64,000 bases of DNA from Planctomycetota bacterium. GTDB taxonomy: Bacteria > Planctomycetota > UBA1135 > UBA2386. Shown piece by piece: positions 9,655 through 18,362 of this stretch (its first letter is position 1; every line of letters begins with the position of its first letter). The stretch lies in assembly GCA_016794425.1 (NCBI GenBank), contig JAEUHR010000058.1, forward strand, positions 124,001-188,000, read 5' to 3'. The notes beneath the pieces were generated by a model that was not told the origin of the DNA, searched no databases, and saw only the letters and a program-made list of their open reading frames with translations. The position numbers and the translations under genes are program-made.

Positions 9655-11408
9655 CCGCCCGACGGCAACCGTGGTGGGTGTGGCTGCTGGCTTGGGTGGG
9701 CACGCTGTGCGGCTTCGGCCTGGTTGCGCACGGCAACCTCGAGTCGACCGACTCGGTGGTGACGATGCACGCCGCCCGCGTGCTGTGGCAGCACGGCGAC
9801 AGCGGCCTGCGGCGCGAGGACCAGGGCGGCGAACTGCTCGGCGAGCGCATCGCCGCCGAGTTGATCCCGAGCCGCGGCGCGCTCGGCAAGGTCGGCGTCG
9901 ACGGCCGCGTCTACGTCTGGTTCCCGGTCGGCCACGTGTGGCTGCTGGCACCGCTGACCGGGCTCGGCGAACGGCTCGAGGCAGCGTTCCCCGACGTCGA
10001 CCGGCGCTGGCGCGAGATCGCGGCGCCGGGCGCCGACGCGGCGCACCTGCGGTTCGCGAACGGCTACGTCACGAGCCACCCGGTGCTGATGCAGGGTCTG
10101 ATCGCGCTGTTGCTGCCGCCGGCGTGTGCGGCCTGCGGCGCTCTGCTGCTGTTCCTGCTGGCGCGCACGCTCGGCGCCGCGCCGCGCGACGCGGTGCTCG
10201 GCACGCTGACGATCGCGCTCGGCACGCAGTGGTTCGCGTTCGGCCGCGAGACGCTGTCCGATGGACCGGGGCTCTGCATGCTGCTGGCGGCGCTGCTGGT
10301 CGCGGTGCGCGTGCACCTGGGTCGGGCCTCGGCGCTGCTGGCCGTCGCTGGCGGGCTGGCGGCCGGCGCCGCGGTGTCGCTGCGCTACCAGAACGCGGTC
10401 GCGGTCGCGGTGCTGCTGGTCGTGGTCGCGCTGGCGAGCCGGCGCACGCGCAACTGGCGGCCGGTGGTCGCGTTCGCGCTCGGTGGCGCGCCGTTCCTGG
10501 TCGCGCTGCTGGCCAGCAACCACGCGCGCTTCGGCGACCTGTTCGACACCGGCTACCCGAAGGTCGCCGACTGGTACACGCAGCCGCTCTGGCTCGGCCT
10601 CGCCAAGATGCTGTTCGCTGCCGGCCGTGGCGTGATGTGGCTGTCGCCGGTGCTGTGGCTGCTGCTGCCGCTGGCGGCGCAGCGGCAGCGCATGCCGCTG
10701 TTGCGCGGTGTCGCCTGGGTGCTGTTCGCGGTGCCGTTCCTGTTCTTCGCCGCCGCGAAGGGCTGGCAGGGCGGCGAGTGCTGGGGCGCGCGCTACGTGA
10801 CGCCGGGCGTCGTCGTGCTGGCGGCGCTGGCGCTGCCGCAGGTGCAGCCGTGGCAGCGCTGGCCGCGCACGTGGACCACGCTGCTGGCGGTCGGCATGTT
10901 CGTGAACCTGACCGCGGTGGTGGCGCCGGTGCGCGGGCAGGTGCAGCTGGCGACCCAGGCGGCGGTCGCCGAAGCGCTGCATGCCGGCCGGTCGCTGGAC
11001 GCCGACGCGGCGGCCGACGTGGTGTCGTGGCATCCGCGCTACTCGCCGCTGCACTCCAACTGGAGCTACCTGGTGCGGTCGTGTGTCGGCGGCTTCGAGG
11101 ACGAACACGGTGCGCCGCGGCACGGCAGCGCCAACACGATCGAGCCGCTGTTCGGCGTGGCCGGCCTCGAGCCGCTGTTCGGCGCCAACGGTGAGACGCT
11201 GCCGGGTCGCGGCTACGCGCCGTGGCGCTGGGAGGACCGCCTGGGCCGGCACCTGTGGTGGCGGTTCTGGGCCGACCTGCTGCAGGTGCCGTCGTGGCTG
11301 CTGCTGCTGCCGCTGCTGGCGGTGGCCGTGCTGGCGGGCGGCATCGGCTGGCGCCGCCTGGCCGAGGCGTCCGGTTCGGACCCTGCCGATGCCCCGATCG
11401 GCGCCTGA
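9651..11408 (+). CDS. Multi-pass membrane protein, GT-C glycosyltransferase-like
   Basis: 585 residues with an N-terminal membrane segment (WWVWLLAWVGTLCGFGLVA), an external loop beginning NLESTDSV and about 10 further hydrophobic segments, the layout of GT-C (ArnT/PMT-like) glycosyltransferases. An acidic pair right after the first membrane helix is typical of this fold, but the usual DE/DD spacing is not exact, so the call is tentative. ATG at 9651 overlaps the transporter stop (ATGA) and has a strong GGAGG at 9640-9644. It is the last gene of the coupled run that begins near 2000. Confidence 0.55.
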   Translation: MTARRQPWWVWLLAWVGTLCGFGLVAHGNLESTDSVVTMHAARVLWQHGDSGLRREDQGGELLGERIAAELIPSRGALGKVGVDGRVYVWFPVGHVWLLAPLTGLGERLEAAFPDVDRRWREIAAPGADAAHLRFANGYVTSHPVLMQGLIALLLPPACAACGALLLFLLARTLGAAPRDAVLGTLTIALGTQWFAFGRETLSDGPGLCMLLAALLVAVRVHLGRASALLAVAGGLAAGAAVSLRYQNAVAVAVLLVVVALASRRTRNWRPVVAFALGGAPFLVALLASNHARFGDLFDTGYPKVADWYTQPLWLGLAKMLFAAGRGVMWLSPVLWLLLPLAAQRQRMPLLRGVAWVLFAVPFLFFAAAKGWQGGECWGARYVTPGVVVLAALALPQVQPWQRWPRTWTTLLAVGMFVNLTAVVAPVRGQVQLATQAAVAEALHAGRSLDADAAADVVSWHPRYSPLHSNWSYLVRSCVGGFEDEHGAPRHGSANTIEPLFGVAGLEPLFGANGETLPGRGYAPWRWEDRLGRHLWWRFWADLLQVPSWLLLLPLLAVAVLAGGIGWRRLAEASGSDPADAPIGA

Positions 11409-11477
11409 GCCGGCGCCGGGGCGCGCTCAAGGCGATGGCATGGGCGGTTCGATAGACCGCGCGGAGATCGAAGCCGC

Positions 11478-12965
11478 ATGCATGTCCCGCTGTCGCTGAT
11501 GTTGTGCCTGTGCCAGGGCCCCGGCCCGCAGTCCGCGGCGCCACCGGCGCTGGACGTCGTCGTACTGAAGAACGGCGACCGGTTCGAGGGGCGCATCACG
11601 GCGCACCTCGACGGCTACGTCGAGGTGCAGCTCGAGGCCGGCGCGGTCGTCGGACTCAGTACCGCCGAGATCGCCGCCGTGCACCGCGGCGCCGGGGCGC
11701 CGTCGGCGTCGGCGCCGGCGCTGCTGTCGCCGAGCGACGAGTGGTTCGTGCTGCACGATGCGCGCGGCGAGGCGGTCGGCTGGCTGCATGCCGCGGTGCA
11801 GGCGACCGCCGACGGCGGCGCCTCGATCAGCGAGGAATACGAGTTCCACCAGGGGCGCCGGCGCTACCAGGTCACCTCGCTGTGCACGGCGGCTGCCGAC
11901 GGCACCCCGCGCAGCAGCTACTTCCGCGAACGCGTCAGCGAACCGCTGCTGGGGCTCGCGGCGTTCCCGGTCGACGGCTCGGGCCAGGCCGAACGCATCG
12001 TCGACGAACGCATCGTCGAGGCCGTGCGCGACGGCGACCGGCTGGTCGTCACGCGGCTCGACGCCAACGGCCGCCGCGAGCGCACGCTGCCGCTGCCGGC
12101 CGGCGCCACCTTCCCGCTGCTGGCCCGGGCCCGCGCGCGGGCTTCGGGCGCGGCGCTGTCGGACGCGCTGTTGTTCGATGCGGCGACCGAGGAGCTGGTC
12201 GTGCGCACGTTCGCGCCGGCCCGGCACCGGCGCGTCACCGTCGACGGCGAGCCGCTGCAGGTCACCGAATTGGTCGAGGAATCGCCGCACGGGCGCAACT
12301 GCCTGTGGCTCGACGCTTCGCTGCGCACCGTGCGACGCGAACTCGCCGGGCCGGCTCTGGTCGCGATGCCGAGCCACCGCGACAGTGCCCGCATCGCCGC
12401 ACACGGCACGTCGATCGCCAGTGCGATCGTCGCCGAGGCGGGGGGCGCGTTCGGCCTGTGGTCGCCGAACCCGGCCTGGACGCCGCGCCCGGACCTGCCG
12501 GCCGGCCAGGTCGTGCTGACGTGCAGTGCGCACGACGCCAGCGCGGCGCTGACGCAGCTCGACCACCTCGAGCCCGGCACGCCGCTCGAGGCCGCCGCCG
12601 ATGCGGTCGCGAACTGGTTCCGCCTGCTGCATCCGGACCTGACGATCGACGGTCGCACGCGCACGCAGCTGCGCTCGGCCGACGTGGTGCGGCTCGCCGC
12701 CAGCGGCGGCAGTGGCGCCAACAGGGTGCAGGCCACGGTCGACGTGGTGCCGCACCGCGGCCACTTCCTGGTGCTGGTCTGCCGGGCGCCGGCGGCGGCG
12801 TGGGACGAACTGGCGGCGGACTTCGCGTTCCTGCAGCGCTCGGTCGAACTGGAGCCGCAGGCACTGACGCCGACGCTGCAGGGCCCGGTGGCCGCGCGCG
12901 AAGCGCCGGCCGCGAAGGCGAACGCACCGCGGGCGGCGGCGCCGGTCGTGCGCATCCCCGAGTGA
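11478..12965 (+). CDS. Exported protein of unknown function
   Basis: 495 residues. A short hydrophobic N-terminus (MHVPLSLMLCLCQG) suggests export. It is followed by a small beta motif, VVVLKNGDRFEGRITAHLDG, of the kind found at the N-terminus of many planctomycetal secreted proteins. The middle (about 90-350) is beta-rich, and residues about 350-480 contain a transglutaminase-like spacing that cannot be confirmed. The C-terminus is rich in A, P and K. GGAG at 11463-11466 precedes the ATG. It does not overlap the upstream operon and converges on the comM gene. No function assigned. Confidence 0.7.
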   Translation: MHVPLSLMLCLCQGPGPQSAAPPALDVVVLKNGDRFEGRITAHLDGYVEVQLEAGAVVGLSTAEIAAVHRGAGAPSASAPALLSPSDEWFVLHDARGEAVGWLHAAVQATADGGASISEEYEFHQGRRRYQVTSLCTAAADGTPRSSYFRERVSEPLLGLAAFPVDGSGQAERIVDERIVEAVRDGDRLVVTRLDANGRRERTLPLPAGATFPLLARARARASGAALSDALLFDAATEELVVRTFAPARHRRVTVDGEPLQVTELVEESPHGRNCLWLDASLRTVRRELAGPALVAMPSHRDSARIAAHGTSIASAIVAEAGGAFGLWSPNPAWTPRPDLPAGQVVLTCSAHDASAALTQLDHLEPGTPLEAAADAVANWFRLLHPDLTIDGRTRTQLRSADVVRLAASGGSGANRVQATVDVVPHRGHFLVLVCRAPAAAWDELAADFAFLQRSVELEPQALTPTLQGPVAAREAPAAKANAPRAAAPVVRIPE

Positions 12966-12969
12966 GTGG

Positions 12970-14502
12970 TCACGGCGCCGCGGCGGCATCGTGGTGCAGG
13001 CCGCGCAGCGCCGCCGCTTCGAACACGTCGTCGGCGGTGATCGCGGCGCGGTCGTCGAGGTCGGCCAGCGTGCGGCACAGCCGCAGCAGCCGGACGCGGC
13101 CGCGGCCACCCTGGGCATGGCGGTGCAGCACGTCGTCGAGCGCGCGCAGCACGGGTTCGGTCGCCGCGCACGCCTGCAGCAGGTCGCGGTCCGACAGGCG
13201 CGCGTTGTCGGCGACGGTGCCGCCGCGCTGCCGCGAGGTCTGCCGCGCGCGGGCCACCAGCACGCGTTCGGCCAGGGTCGCGGTGCTGCCTGCGGGATCC
13301 GGGTCGGCGCGCAGTTCGTGCGGCAGCAGGCTCGGCACCTCGACGCGCAGGTCGATGCGGTCCAGCAACGGGCCCGACAGGCGCGCGCGGTAGCGGGTGA
13401 TCGCCGGTGGCGTGCACGTGCACGGCCGCAGCCGGTCGCCGTGGTGGCCGCACGGACACGGGTTCTGCGCCGCGACGAGCAGGAACTGCGCCGGCATCGT
13501 CACGGTCTGGCGCGCGCGGCCGACCGTGACGATGCCGTCCTCGAGCGGCTGCCGCATCGCTTCGAGCGTGTCGCGGCGGAACTCGGGCAGTTCGTCCAGG
13601 AACAGCACGCCGCGGTGCGCCAGCGTGACCTCGCCGGGCCGCACGTCGGCGCCGCCGCCGAGCAGGCTCGCGGTCGAGCTGGTGTGGTGCGGCGCGCGGA
13701 ACGGCCGCCGGTCCGGCGGCGGCAGCGGCAGCCCAGCGGCGGCGTGCACCTGCAGGATCGCCAGCCGTTCGCTCGGCGACGGCGGCGGCAGCAGGCCTGG
13801 CAGCCGCCGCAGCAGCGCGCTCTTGCCGGTGCCGGGCGGGCCCGTGAACAGCAGGTTGTGGCCGCCGGCGGCCGCGACCGCCAGCGCGCGCTTGGGCGTG
13901 CGATGGCCGCGCAGGTCGGCGAGGTCGGGCACCGGCGGGCTCGGTCGCGATGGCGGCGGGGGTGGCGGTGGCAACTCGCGCCGGCCGGCGAGCCAGAACA
14001 CCGCGTCGGCGAGCGTCGCCGCGGCCGCCAGCGGCAGGCCGTCGACGCCGGCGCAGGCGGTCGCGTCCTCGGGGCAGCAGACCAGCGCCCGGGCACCGTC
14101 GCGGCGCGCGGTCAGCGCGACGCTGACCACACCGCGCGCCGGCAGGATCTGGCCGCGCAGGCCGATTTCGCCGAATGCGAACAGCCGCGCCGCGCGTTCG
14201 GGCGCGTAGAGCCCCGCTGCGCCGGCCAGCGCGAGTGCCAGCGGCAGATCGAACCCGCTGCCGTGCTTGCGCAGCGCGGCGGGCGCGAAGTTGACCGTCG
14301 TGACGCCGCGTGGCTGCGGCAGTCCGAGCGCGAAGAACGCCTGCAGCACGCGGTGGTAGGCCTCGCGCACGCAGGCGTCGACGAGGCCGAGCAGGCGCGG
14401 CGTGCCGTCGCCGGCGTGCCGCGCGGTGGCCTCGACCTGCACCGGTACCGCATCGACGCCGAGGACCAGGCCGCAGCCGATCGTGATCGTGGGAGATCGC
14501 AC
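12970..14502 (-). CDS. comM: YifB/ComM-family Mg-chelatase-like AAA ATPase
   Basis: 510 residues, the normal ComM length. Order: N-terminal ChlI-like subdomain (1-170), proline-rich linker (178-192), AAA domain with P-loop GPPGTGKS at 221-228 and Walker B GVLFLDELPEF, a CPCG cysteine cluster, LSGPLLDRIDLRVEVP, and the C-terminal Mg-chelatase helical domain. In naturally transformable bacteria ComM is a hexameric helicase promoting branch migration during recombination; here that role is inferred from family. The GTG start at 14502 gives the standard N-terminus. Its 3' end lies 5 nt from the end of the convergent gene. Confidence 0.93.
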   Translation of the reverse strand: MRSPTITIGCGLVLGVDAVPVQVEATARHAGDGTPRLLGLVDACVREAYHRVLQAFFALGLPQPRGVTTVNFAPAALRKHGSGFDLPLALALAGAAGLYAPERAARLFAFGEIGLRGQILPARGVVSVALTARRDGARALVCCPEDATACAGVDGLPLAAAATLADAVFWLAGRRELPPPPPPPSRPSPPVPDLADLRGHRTPKRALAVAAAGGHNLLFTGPPGTGKSALLRRLPGLLPPPSPSERLAILQVHAAAGLPLPPPDRRPFRAPHHTSSTASLLGGGADVRPGEVTLAHRGVLFLDELPEFRRDTLEAMRQPLEDGIVTVGRARQTVTMPAQFLLVAAQNPCPCGHHGDRLRPCTCTPPAITRYRARLSGPLLDRIDLRVEVPSLLPHELRADPDPAGSTATLAERVLVARARQTSRQRGGTVADNARLSDRDLLQACAATEPVLRALDDVLHRHAQGGRGRVRLLRLCRTLADLDDRAAITADDVFEAAALRGLHHDAAAAP

Positions 14503-14554
14503 GCTGCACTGGTGGCGCGATCGGCCCCGCGGGCGCAGGAATTCCGGCGGCGGG

Positions 14555-16174
14555 TCACCATTCCGCGGCGGCGGCGATCGCGGCGCGTTCGGCGATCGCG
14601 TGCGCCAGCTGCCGCGCGTCGGCGAGCGTCAGGTCCGGCAGGCGCGTCGGCGAACCGCCCATCACGTAGACCGTCAGGTCGGCGAGGCCGAGCAGCTGCG
14701 CGAACGGCCCTTGCCCGACCACGACGGCCTGCACGCGGGCGGTCGGCACGTAGGCCAGATGGCGGCCGACGATGCCGTGGCGCAGCGCCAGGAACGGCCC
14801 GCCGAGCGCGAAGCCGAGGTTGATCCAGGTCAACAGGCCGAGCAGCGCCCACAGCGGCACGAACAGCAGCGCGGCCAGCGCGATGCCGGTGCCGGCGCCG
14901 GCGCCGAGCGCCGCGGCCCCGGCGAGCAGCGCCAGCACGACGCCCTGCAGCGCGAGCCGCGCGATCAGCCGCCGCGAGCCGCGCTGCCACGCGAACGCCT
15001 GGCTCTCGAGGCCCGGCAGCAGCGCCGGCAGCAGCGCATCGGCGTCCGGCAGCCGCGTCAGCGGCACGACGACGTCCCAGCCGCCGCTGGTGTCTTCGCC
15101 CTGCGTACGGCTGCCGCCGGCGGAGTCGGCCTTCACCGACGCGACGCCGAGCAGGCGCCGCAGCCACGGCTGCTCGACCGTCACGCGCTGGATGCGCGCG
15201 CGCGGCAGCGTCTTCTGCCGCGTCGTCAGCAGGCCGTAGCGGCGCTGCAGCACGTCGCCGCGCAGCACCAGCACGAAGCCGTGGAACTGCACCAGGTTGC
15301 CGAGCGTGGCCGTGACGACGCCGAAGCCCAGCACCAGCACGACGACGCCGATCAGGATCGCCACGGTGACGACCGGCGGGAACTGCGTGACCCAGTCCTG
15401 GGCGCTGTCGACGACGCCGGCGATGCGCGCCGCGAACCCGAGCTGGTCCAGCAGTTCGATCGCCGCGAAGCCGGTGATCACGAACCCGCCGAGCCGCAGG
15501 TCGGTGAGGCCGCGCACGAACAGTTCGCCGGCGCGGCTCTGGTGCACGAGCCACTCCGGCTCCGGCGCCGGCGCCGGCAACGCCGCGGGCGCACCGCCGG
15601 CATCGGCCACACCGTCGGCGGCAGCCGACGCGGTGGCCGGTGCGGCGGCCAGCCGTTCGCTGCGGGCAGCCAGCAGCACGTCGCGCAGGTGGTCGGCATC
15701 GGCGCGCGACAGCGCGTCGAGCCGCGCCTCGACGCCGCGGCCCGACGCGGTCTCGACCAGCACGACCGTGAGCCCGAGCGCCCGGCGCAGCAGCGTCGAC
15801 TCGAGGCCGAGATCCTGGATGCGATCGAGCGGGATGCGGCGTTCCTGCCGTTCGAGGATGCCTTCGCGCACGCGCAGCTCGTCGGCCGTCAGCGTGTACT
15901 CGAGCGTCAGGTAGCGCGCGACCGCGTAGCCGAGCTGCAGCAGGAACGCGACCAGCGCGACCACCAGGAACCAGCGCTCGACGACCAGGCCGACGACCAG
16001 CAGGAAGCCGACCTGCCGCAGCACGTCGAACAGCCGCAGGATCAGGATCGCCGGATGCAGGTGGCCGCGCGCCAGCACCGCGGCTTCGGCGCGGGCCGGT
16101 GGCGGCGGCGAGGTGGCCGGTGCATCGGCCGGCGGCGTGCCGGCCGGCAGCGGCTCAGGACCGGCGTCCGTCAC
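14555..16174 (-). CDS. YdbT-like membrane protein with three bacterial PH domains
   Basis: 539 residues. Three bPH_2 (YdbS/YdbT) domains can be read: about 75-150 (YTLTADELRVREGILERQ), about 290-370 (LRGDVLQRRYGLLTTRQKTLP) and about 445-520 (LALRHGIVGRHLAYVPTARVQ). Each is preceded by one or two hydrophobic segments. Bacterial PH-domain membrane proteins of this type occur in pairs, and this one starts (GTG) 20 nt inside the end of its partner, so the two are coupled. Function in Gram-negative relatives is unknown; a role in membrane/envelope stress is inference. The first domain is separated from the second by an A/P-rich stretch. Confidence 0.8.
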   Translation of the reverse strand: MTDAGPEPLPAGTPPADAPATSPPPPARAEAAVLARGHLHPAILILRLFDVLRQVGFLLVVGLVVERWFLVVALVAFLLQLGYAVARYLTLEYTLTADELRVREGILERQERRIPLDRIQDLGLESTLLRRALGLTVVLVETASGRGVEARLDALSRADADHLRDVLLAARSERLAAAPATASAAADGVADAGGAPAALPAPAPEPEWLVHQSRAGELFVRGLTDLRLGGFVITGFAAIELLDQLGFAARIAGVVDSAQDWVTQFPPVVTVAILIGVVVLVLGFGVVTATLGNLVQFHGFVLVLRGDVLQRRYGLLTTRQKTLPRARIQRVTVEQPWLRRLLGVASVKADSAGGSRTQGEDTSGGWDVVVPLTRLPDADALLPALLPGLESQAFAWQRGSRRLIARLALQGVVLALLAGAAALGAGAGTGIALAALLFVPLWALLGLLTWINLGFALGGPFLALRHGIVGRHLAYVPTARVQAVVVGQGPFAQLLGLADLTVYVMGGSPTRLPDLTLADARQLAHAIAERAAIAAAAEW

Positions 16175-16658
16175 CGCGGGCCTCGACGATCTGGTCGCGC
16201 AGTTCCTGCGCGCGGGTGGCCGACAGTCCGGGCACGCGGAACGCGGAGCCCTCGTTGCCGGCGGTGAACACGACCAGGGTCGCGAGGCCGAACAGGCGTT
16301 CGAGCGGGCCGCGCACCAGGTCGACGTGCTGCATGCGGCGCACCGGCACCGCGCGTTCTTCGACGAACAGGATGCCGTAGCGCATCAGCAGCAGGTCGCC
16401 GAGGTAGCCGAAGCGCCAGCGCGCGTAGGACAGCGGCGGCGTCAGCACGGCCAGCGCGACCAGACCGAGGCAGATGCCCAGCAGCACGTTGTCCCAGGCG
16501 GGCGACCAGCCGTCCCAGTACTTCGCCAGCAGCGGCCGACCGAGGTACCACGCCAGGGCGCTGACCACGAGCGAGCTGAGGCCGTCCGCCAGCAGCCAGT
16601 AGGGCACGACGCGCGGCTGCAGCCGTTCGTGCGGGCGCGGGGTCGCCGCTGGTTCCAT
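16155..16658 (-). CDS. YdbS-like bacterial PH-domain membrane protein
   Basis: 167 residues from ATG at 16658. A longer reading to 16895 adds 79 low-complexity residues that run into the divergent promoter region and are rejected. Two hydrophobic segments (about 25-40 and 58-75) precede one bPH_2 domain with GDLLLMRYGILFVEERAVPVRRMQHVD split across residues 90-120 and PLERLFGLATLVVFTAG. It overlaps the three-domain partner by 20 nt, which is the standard YdbS-YdbT gene order. The partners probably act together in the inner membrane (inference). Confidence 0.78.
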   Translation of the reverse strand: MEPAATPRPHERLQPRVVPYWLLADGLSSLVVSALAWYLGRPLLAKYWDGWSPAWDNVLLGICLGLVALAVLTPPLSYARWRFGYLGDLLLMRYGILFVEERAVPVRRMQHVDLVRGPLERLFGLATLVVFTAGNEGSAFRVPGLSATRAQELRDQIVEARGDGRRS

Positions 16659-16886
16659 GGCGCGAGCGTGCCCGACCCGGGCGCGGGGCGCAATGCCGCG
16701 CTGCGCCGGCGTCGGCGCCGAGATCCCGATGCCGGCGGCGGTGGGTGCGACCGCACCCCGGGGCGCTGGTGCCTGCCGTGGAACGAGGCTGCCGGCGGTG
16801 CAGCGGTCGGCGGTGTACTCCACTCCGGCGGGCCCGGCCCGTGCGTGGTCCGCGGCCAGCCCGTGTCCCGGGGCCGCGCAAACCCC

Positions 16887-16914
16887 TTGCCTCACCGGGC
16901 CGGCTTGCTATCTT
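16887..16914 (+). promoter_or_regulatory. Promoter upstream of rpmB
   Basis: TTGCCT at 16887-16892 and TATCTT at 16909-16914 with a 16-bp spacer, ending 33 nt before the L28 start. Good match to a sigma70-type promoter. The divergent PH-domain gene starts at 16658, so this 288-nt region serves both directions. Prediction from sequence only. Confidence 0.55.
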
Positions 16915-16946
16915 CCTCGCCCCTTCCTTCCCCACGAGCCGCCGCC

Positions 16947-17264
16947 ATGTCCCGAGTCTGTGCAGTCACCGGTCGTCGCACCCGCATTGGTCACCAGGTC
17001 AAGCGCCGTGGTCTCGCCAAGAAGGACGGCGGTGTCGGCCGCCGCGTCACGGGCCGCAGCAAGCGGACCTTCAAGCCGAACCTGCAGCCGGTCCGCATCC
17101 TGACCCCCGAGGGCCAGGTCGTGACGCTGAAGCTGGCGACCAAGGTCATCAAGCGCGGCGTCATCACGCTGAAGAAGCAGGGCAAGGCGGTGTCGTTCCC
17201 GCTGGTCAAGGCGGTGCGCGGCCGCAACCGCGCGTTCACGAAGGCGCAGAAGACGACCGGCTGA
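16947..17264 (+). CDS. rpmB: 50S ribosomal protein L28
   Basis: 105 residues. MSRVCAVTGRR at the N-terminus, the RTFKPNLQPVRI block and the C-terminal RNRAFTKAQ make this L28 of the large subunit. It carries the longer loop between the first strand and the FKPNLQ block (GLAKKDGGVGRR) and lacks the zinc-binding cysteine pairs. The ATG at 16947 follows the promoter at 16887-16914. The next gene begins 6 nt after the stop. Confidence 0.95.
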   Translation: MSRVCAVTGRRTRIGHQVKRRGLAKKDGGVGRRVTGRSKRTFKPNLQPVRILTPEGQVVTLKLATKVIKRGVITLKKQGKAVSFPLVKAVRGRNRAFTKAQKTTG

Positions 17265-17269
17265 GAGCC

Positions 17270-17749
17270 GTGACGGCCTCGCCTCCTCCCGAGCCGCCGG
17301 CTGGGGCCGGGCCCGGGCCCGACCTGGCGCGGCCCGACGACACGTTGCAGGCGGTGGGGGCGGTTGCTTTGCGGCTGCTGGCCGGCGCGGTGCCAAAGCG
17401 CACCCTGGAGCAGCTGCAGCGCACGGTGCAGGAGAGTCCGAGCGAGTACCCGTGGCAGGCGGTGGTGCGCACCGTGCTCGCCGAGCCGGTCGACGACCAG
17501 AAGCTCGTGCAGCAGGGCCTGCAGGCGCAGCGCGACTGGATCCTGCGCGGTGGCCGTGAGCGGCCGGCGCCGCCCGTGGGGCAGCGCGCGAAAGGGCTGC
17601 TGGCGCGGCTCGTGGCGCAACTGATCGTCTGCACGATCGGCACCCTGCTGGTGATCGGCGCGCTGCTGCTGGTGAAGTACCGCTGGCCCGAGTGGGACAT
17701 CTACCGGGTGCTGGGCTGGATCCAGGACCTGGCGCAGCGGCTGCGCTGA
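17270..17749 (+). CDS. Small membrane-anchored protein of unknown function
   Basis: 159 residues from GTG at 17270. The first 30 residues are rich in P, G and A; residues about 30-100 are helical and polar (VPKRTLEQLQRTVQESPSEY); residues 116-135 form one membrane helix (LVAQLIVCTIGTLLVIGALL) with a short C-terminal tail. No family recognised. It is probably cotranscribed with rpmB. Confidence 0.6.
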   Translation: MTASPPPEPPAGAGPGPDLARPDDTLQAVGAVALRLLAGAVPKRTLEQLQRTVQESPSEYPWQAVVRTVLAEPVDDQKLVQQGLQAQRDWILRGGRERPAPPVGQRAKGLLARLVAQLIVCTIGTLLVIGALLLVKYRWPEWDIYRVLGWIQDLAQRLR

Positions 17750-17904
17750 ACCGGGCCAACGGCGCGCGGGGCATGCGAGTCGTTGTCCACACCGCGGACG
17801 CCGGTGGGGCAACTGCCGCTGCCGTGGAGCCTTCGGCACCGTCGGCTTTCCACGCAGCTTTCCCCATCGAGGCCGCCATCTGTCCAAAAACTCAGGACGG
17901 GGTG

Positions 17905-17933
17905 TTGAAATCCGGTGGAGTCCTGGGCATGAT
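17905..17933 (+). promoter_or_regulatory. Candidate promoter of an ncRNA
   Basis: TTGAAA at 17905-17910 (5 of 6 to the -35 consensus) and CATGAT at 17928-17933 (4 of 6 to the -10 consensus) with the ideal 17-bp spacer. It points toward the terminator at 18202-18241 with no gene in between. Confidence 0.45.
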
Positions 17934-17939
17934 CCCACT

Positions 17940-18241
17940 CCTGGCTCGCGGGGATCCTGGCTAGCCTGGCCGGGGTCGACGCGGACCGGTGGGTGGTGGC
18001 TTCGGCTGCCGCCGACTGCGAAACGCTCTCTGAATGTCGGTTCGAACGACTCGTCACCCCGACTGACCATCGGGATGGCGCGGAAGCGGACTTCGGTCCG
18101 GTTCCGGTTCCAGCAGACACGAGTCGGGTCTTGGCTGTGTGGTGGAGACCAGTATCCCCCTCCCTAACCGCCCTCTCCATTGCGTAGCCTGACCCGCATT
18201 CACGGGCCACAGTTCTGACCGGCTGTGGCCCGTACTTTTTT
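17940..18241 (+). ncRNA. Candidate non-coding RNA of about 300 nt
   Basis: Bounded by a good sigma70-like promoter (17905-17933) and a strong intrinsic terminator. The interval has no plausible reading frame and no Shine-Dalgarno/start pair of note. I checked by eye for the conserved blocks of RNase P RNA, tmRNA and SRP RNA and did not find them; 6S RNA or a leader for the GGDEF-like gene starting at 18363 cannot be excluded. The 5' end is inferred from the -10 element. Confidence 0.4.
18202..18241 (+). terminator. Intrinsic terminator
   Basis: Perfect 11-bp stem (ACGGGCCACAG at 18202-18212 with CTGTGGCCCGT at 18223-18233), a 10-nt loop, then AC and six T (18236-18241). T-tract orientation shows it acts on plus-strand transcripts. 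It is the clearest plus-strand terminator in the window. Confidence 0.85.
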
Positions 18242-18362
18242 CTGCGCCGGGTTGCGAAGGAGCAGGCCCGGCCCGGCTGCCGCGGACCCGCGGTAGCGCC
18301 GGTAGCACGGGATCGCCGCGGCACTAGGAGCGCCGCCGGCCGATAGACGAAGCCGCACGCTG

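Larger units (their letters stand above)
17750..18362. other. Non-coding stretch, 613 nt
   Basis: No convincing gene: short open frames here have no family features. The composition is less GC-rich than the neighbours. It holds a hairpin at about 17822-17854 (CGTGGA...TCCACG with an inner GCC/GGC), a candidate promoter at 17905-17933, a candidate 300-nt transcript and an intrinsic terminator at 18202-18241. Confidence 0.6.

Noticed and set aside
16659-16895. 79-residue N-terminal extension of the PH-domain protein
   Set aside because: Low-complexity, no homology features, and it would occupy the region between divergent promoters.
17940-18241. RNase P RNA or SRP RNA
   Set aside because: The universally conserved blocks of those RNAs were looked for by eye and not found.
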